NCBI RefSeq assembly: GCF_003207815.1 | Contig: NZ_NKTX01000005.1 | Coordinates: forward strand, 1-64,000 | DNA: 64,000 bases | Reading direction: 5' to 3' | Source of the DNA: Komagataeibacter oboediens | GTDB lineage: Bacteria; Pseudomonadota; Alphaproteobacteria; Acetobacterales; Acetobacteraceae | In this document: piece by piece, positions 63,779-64,000 of the stretch | How the letters are laid out: each line of letters starts with the position of its first letter | Position numbering within the stretch: the first letter of the stretch is position 1 | Program-made: the position numbers and the translations under genes | Notes under the pieces: model-generated | The model's database searches: none | What the model saw: the letters and a program-made list of their open reading frames with translations, nothing else | Told to the model about the DNA's origin: nothing

Positions 63779-64000
63779 GACATGATGATGCCGGATTGCG
63801 GACGGCTTGGCCATGATGGAACATGGATGAGCGAACCGGATTCCGGCGCAGACCAATCCGGACACCTTAATTTGTTGGCATAATATTTCTTATAAAACTT
63901 TTATATGTGGACGGGAGGGGACATGTCCGGCTGCCTCACATCCTGTCCGTCCCAATCCCCTGTGCGCTTTCCTGCACATCATGATCCCAACCGGATCAAT
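63779..64000. other. Window-end intergenic region
   Basis: About 220 bases upstream of comM. It holds an AT-rich patch (63872-63907) that may include the comM promoter, but I could not assign boxes with confidence. No gene start is recognised before the window ends. Confidence 0.5.

Overview
This window looks like core chromosome from a GC-rich alphaproteobacterium. The most likely family is Acetobacteraceae, near Komagataeibacter/Gluconacetobacter; this is inferred from protein style, gene order and a GntP gluconate permease, not from a database search. Nearly everything is housekeeping. I see no rRNA, insertion sequence, prophage, CRISPR array or toxin-antitoxin pair. Coding is dense, with many 1-20 nt overlaps, and most gaps are under 300 bases.

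Layout. 1-4640: isoprenoid genes xseB-ispA-dxs (dxs cut by the window edge), a TusA-like protein, a ROK sugar kinase, and ppx/gppA with rlmE. 4742-7430: tRNA-Gln with a candidate promoter, a stand-alone Lon-type AAA+ ATPase with a small convergent ORF, and an SDR. 7514-14400: rpmI-rplT, a strong terminator, pheS-pheT, an orphan PstS-like protein and lpxB. 14346-21340: small membrane protein, hisI, ygfZ-like, a GT9 glycosyltransferase, the YfgM-like/bamB/der outer-membrane and ribosome block, and pncA. 21430-31750: gluconate permease, dienelactone hydrolase, ubiA, rsmE, gamma-glutamylcysteine synthetase, a ferritin-VIT fusion (MbfA type), a LolA-like protein, and divergent rsmI/lppC. 31755-34974: waaA-lpxK-lpxL, coupled by ATGA overlaps, for Kdo2-lipid A assembly. 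35071-41183: a sulfate assimilation cluster (cysH, cysD, cysNC fusion, DUF2849, cysI, DUF934). 41354-45780: universal stress protein, pdxH, fabI-aroC, OsmC. 46057-50975: rpsB-tsf-recO-parC. 50987-57010: bpt, hemB, amino-acid permease, glyA and an aspartoacylase-like metalloenzyme. 57168-63778: DEAD-box helicase, bacterial ELM1 homologue, an unrecognised 629-aa protein, a small unknown, tRNA-Val and comM.

Functional threads. Envelope biogenesis recurs (lpxB, waaA, lpxK, lpxL-type, GT9, BamB, LolA-like, LppC/LpoA-like). Translation and its quality control is the second theme (rpmI, rplT, pheST, rpsB, tsf, der, rlmE, rsmE, rsmI, bpt, two tRNAs). Sulfate reduction feeds cysteine, which the glutathione pathway uses. 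MbfA, hemB and OsmC point to iron and peroxide handling.

I found no clearly new multi-gene system. The best leads are: an unknown 629-aa protein beside ELM1; a lone Lon-type ATPase without protease domain; a 17-pair hairpin whose loop holds the recO start codon; a palindromic intergenic element present twice (37 of 45 aligned positions identical); a perfect 19-bp inverted repeat before lpxB; and hairpins spanning stop codons at three convergent gene ends.
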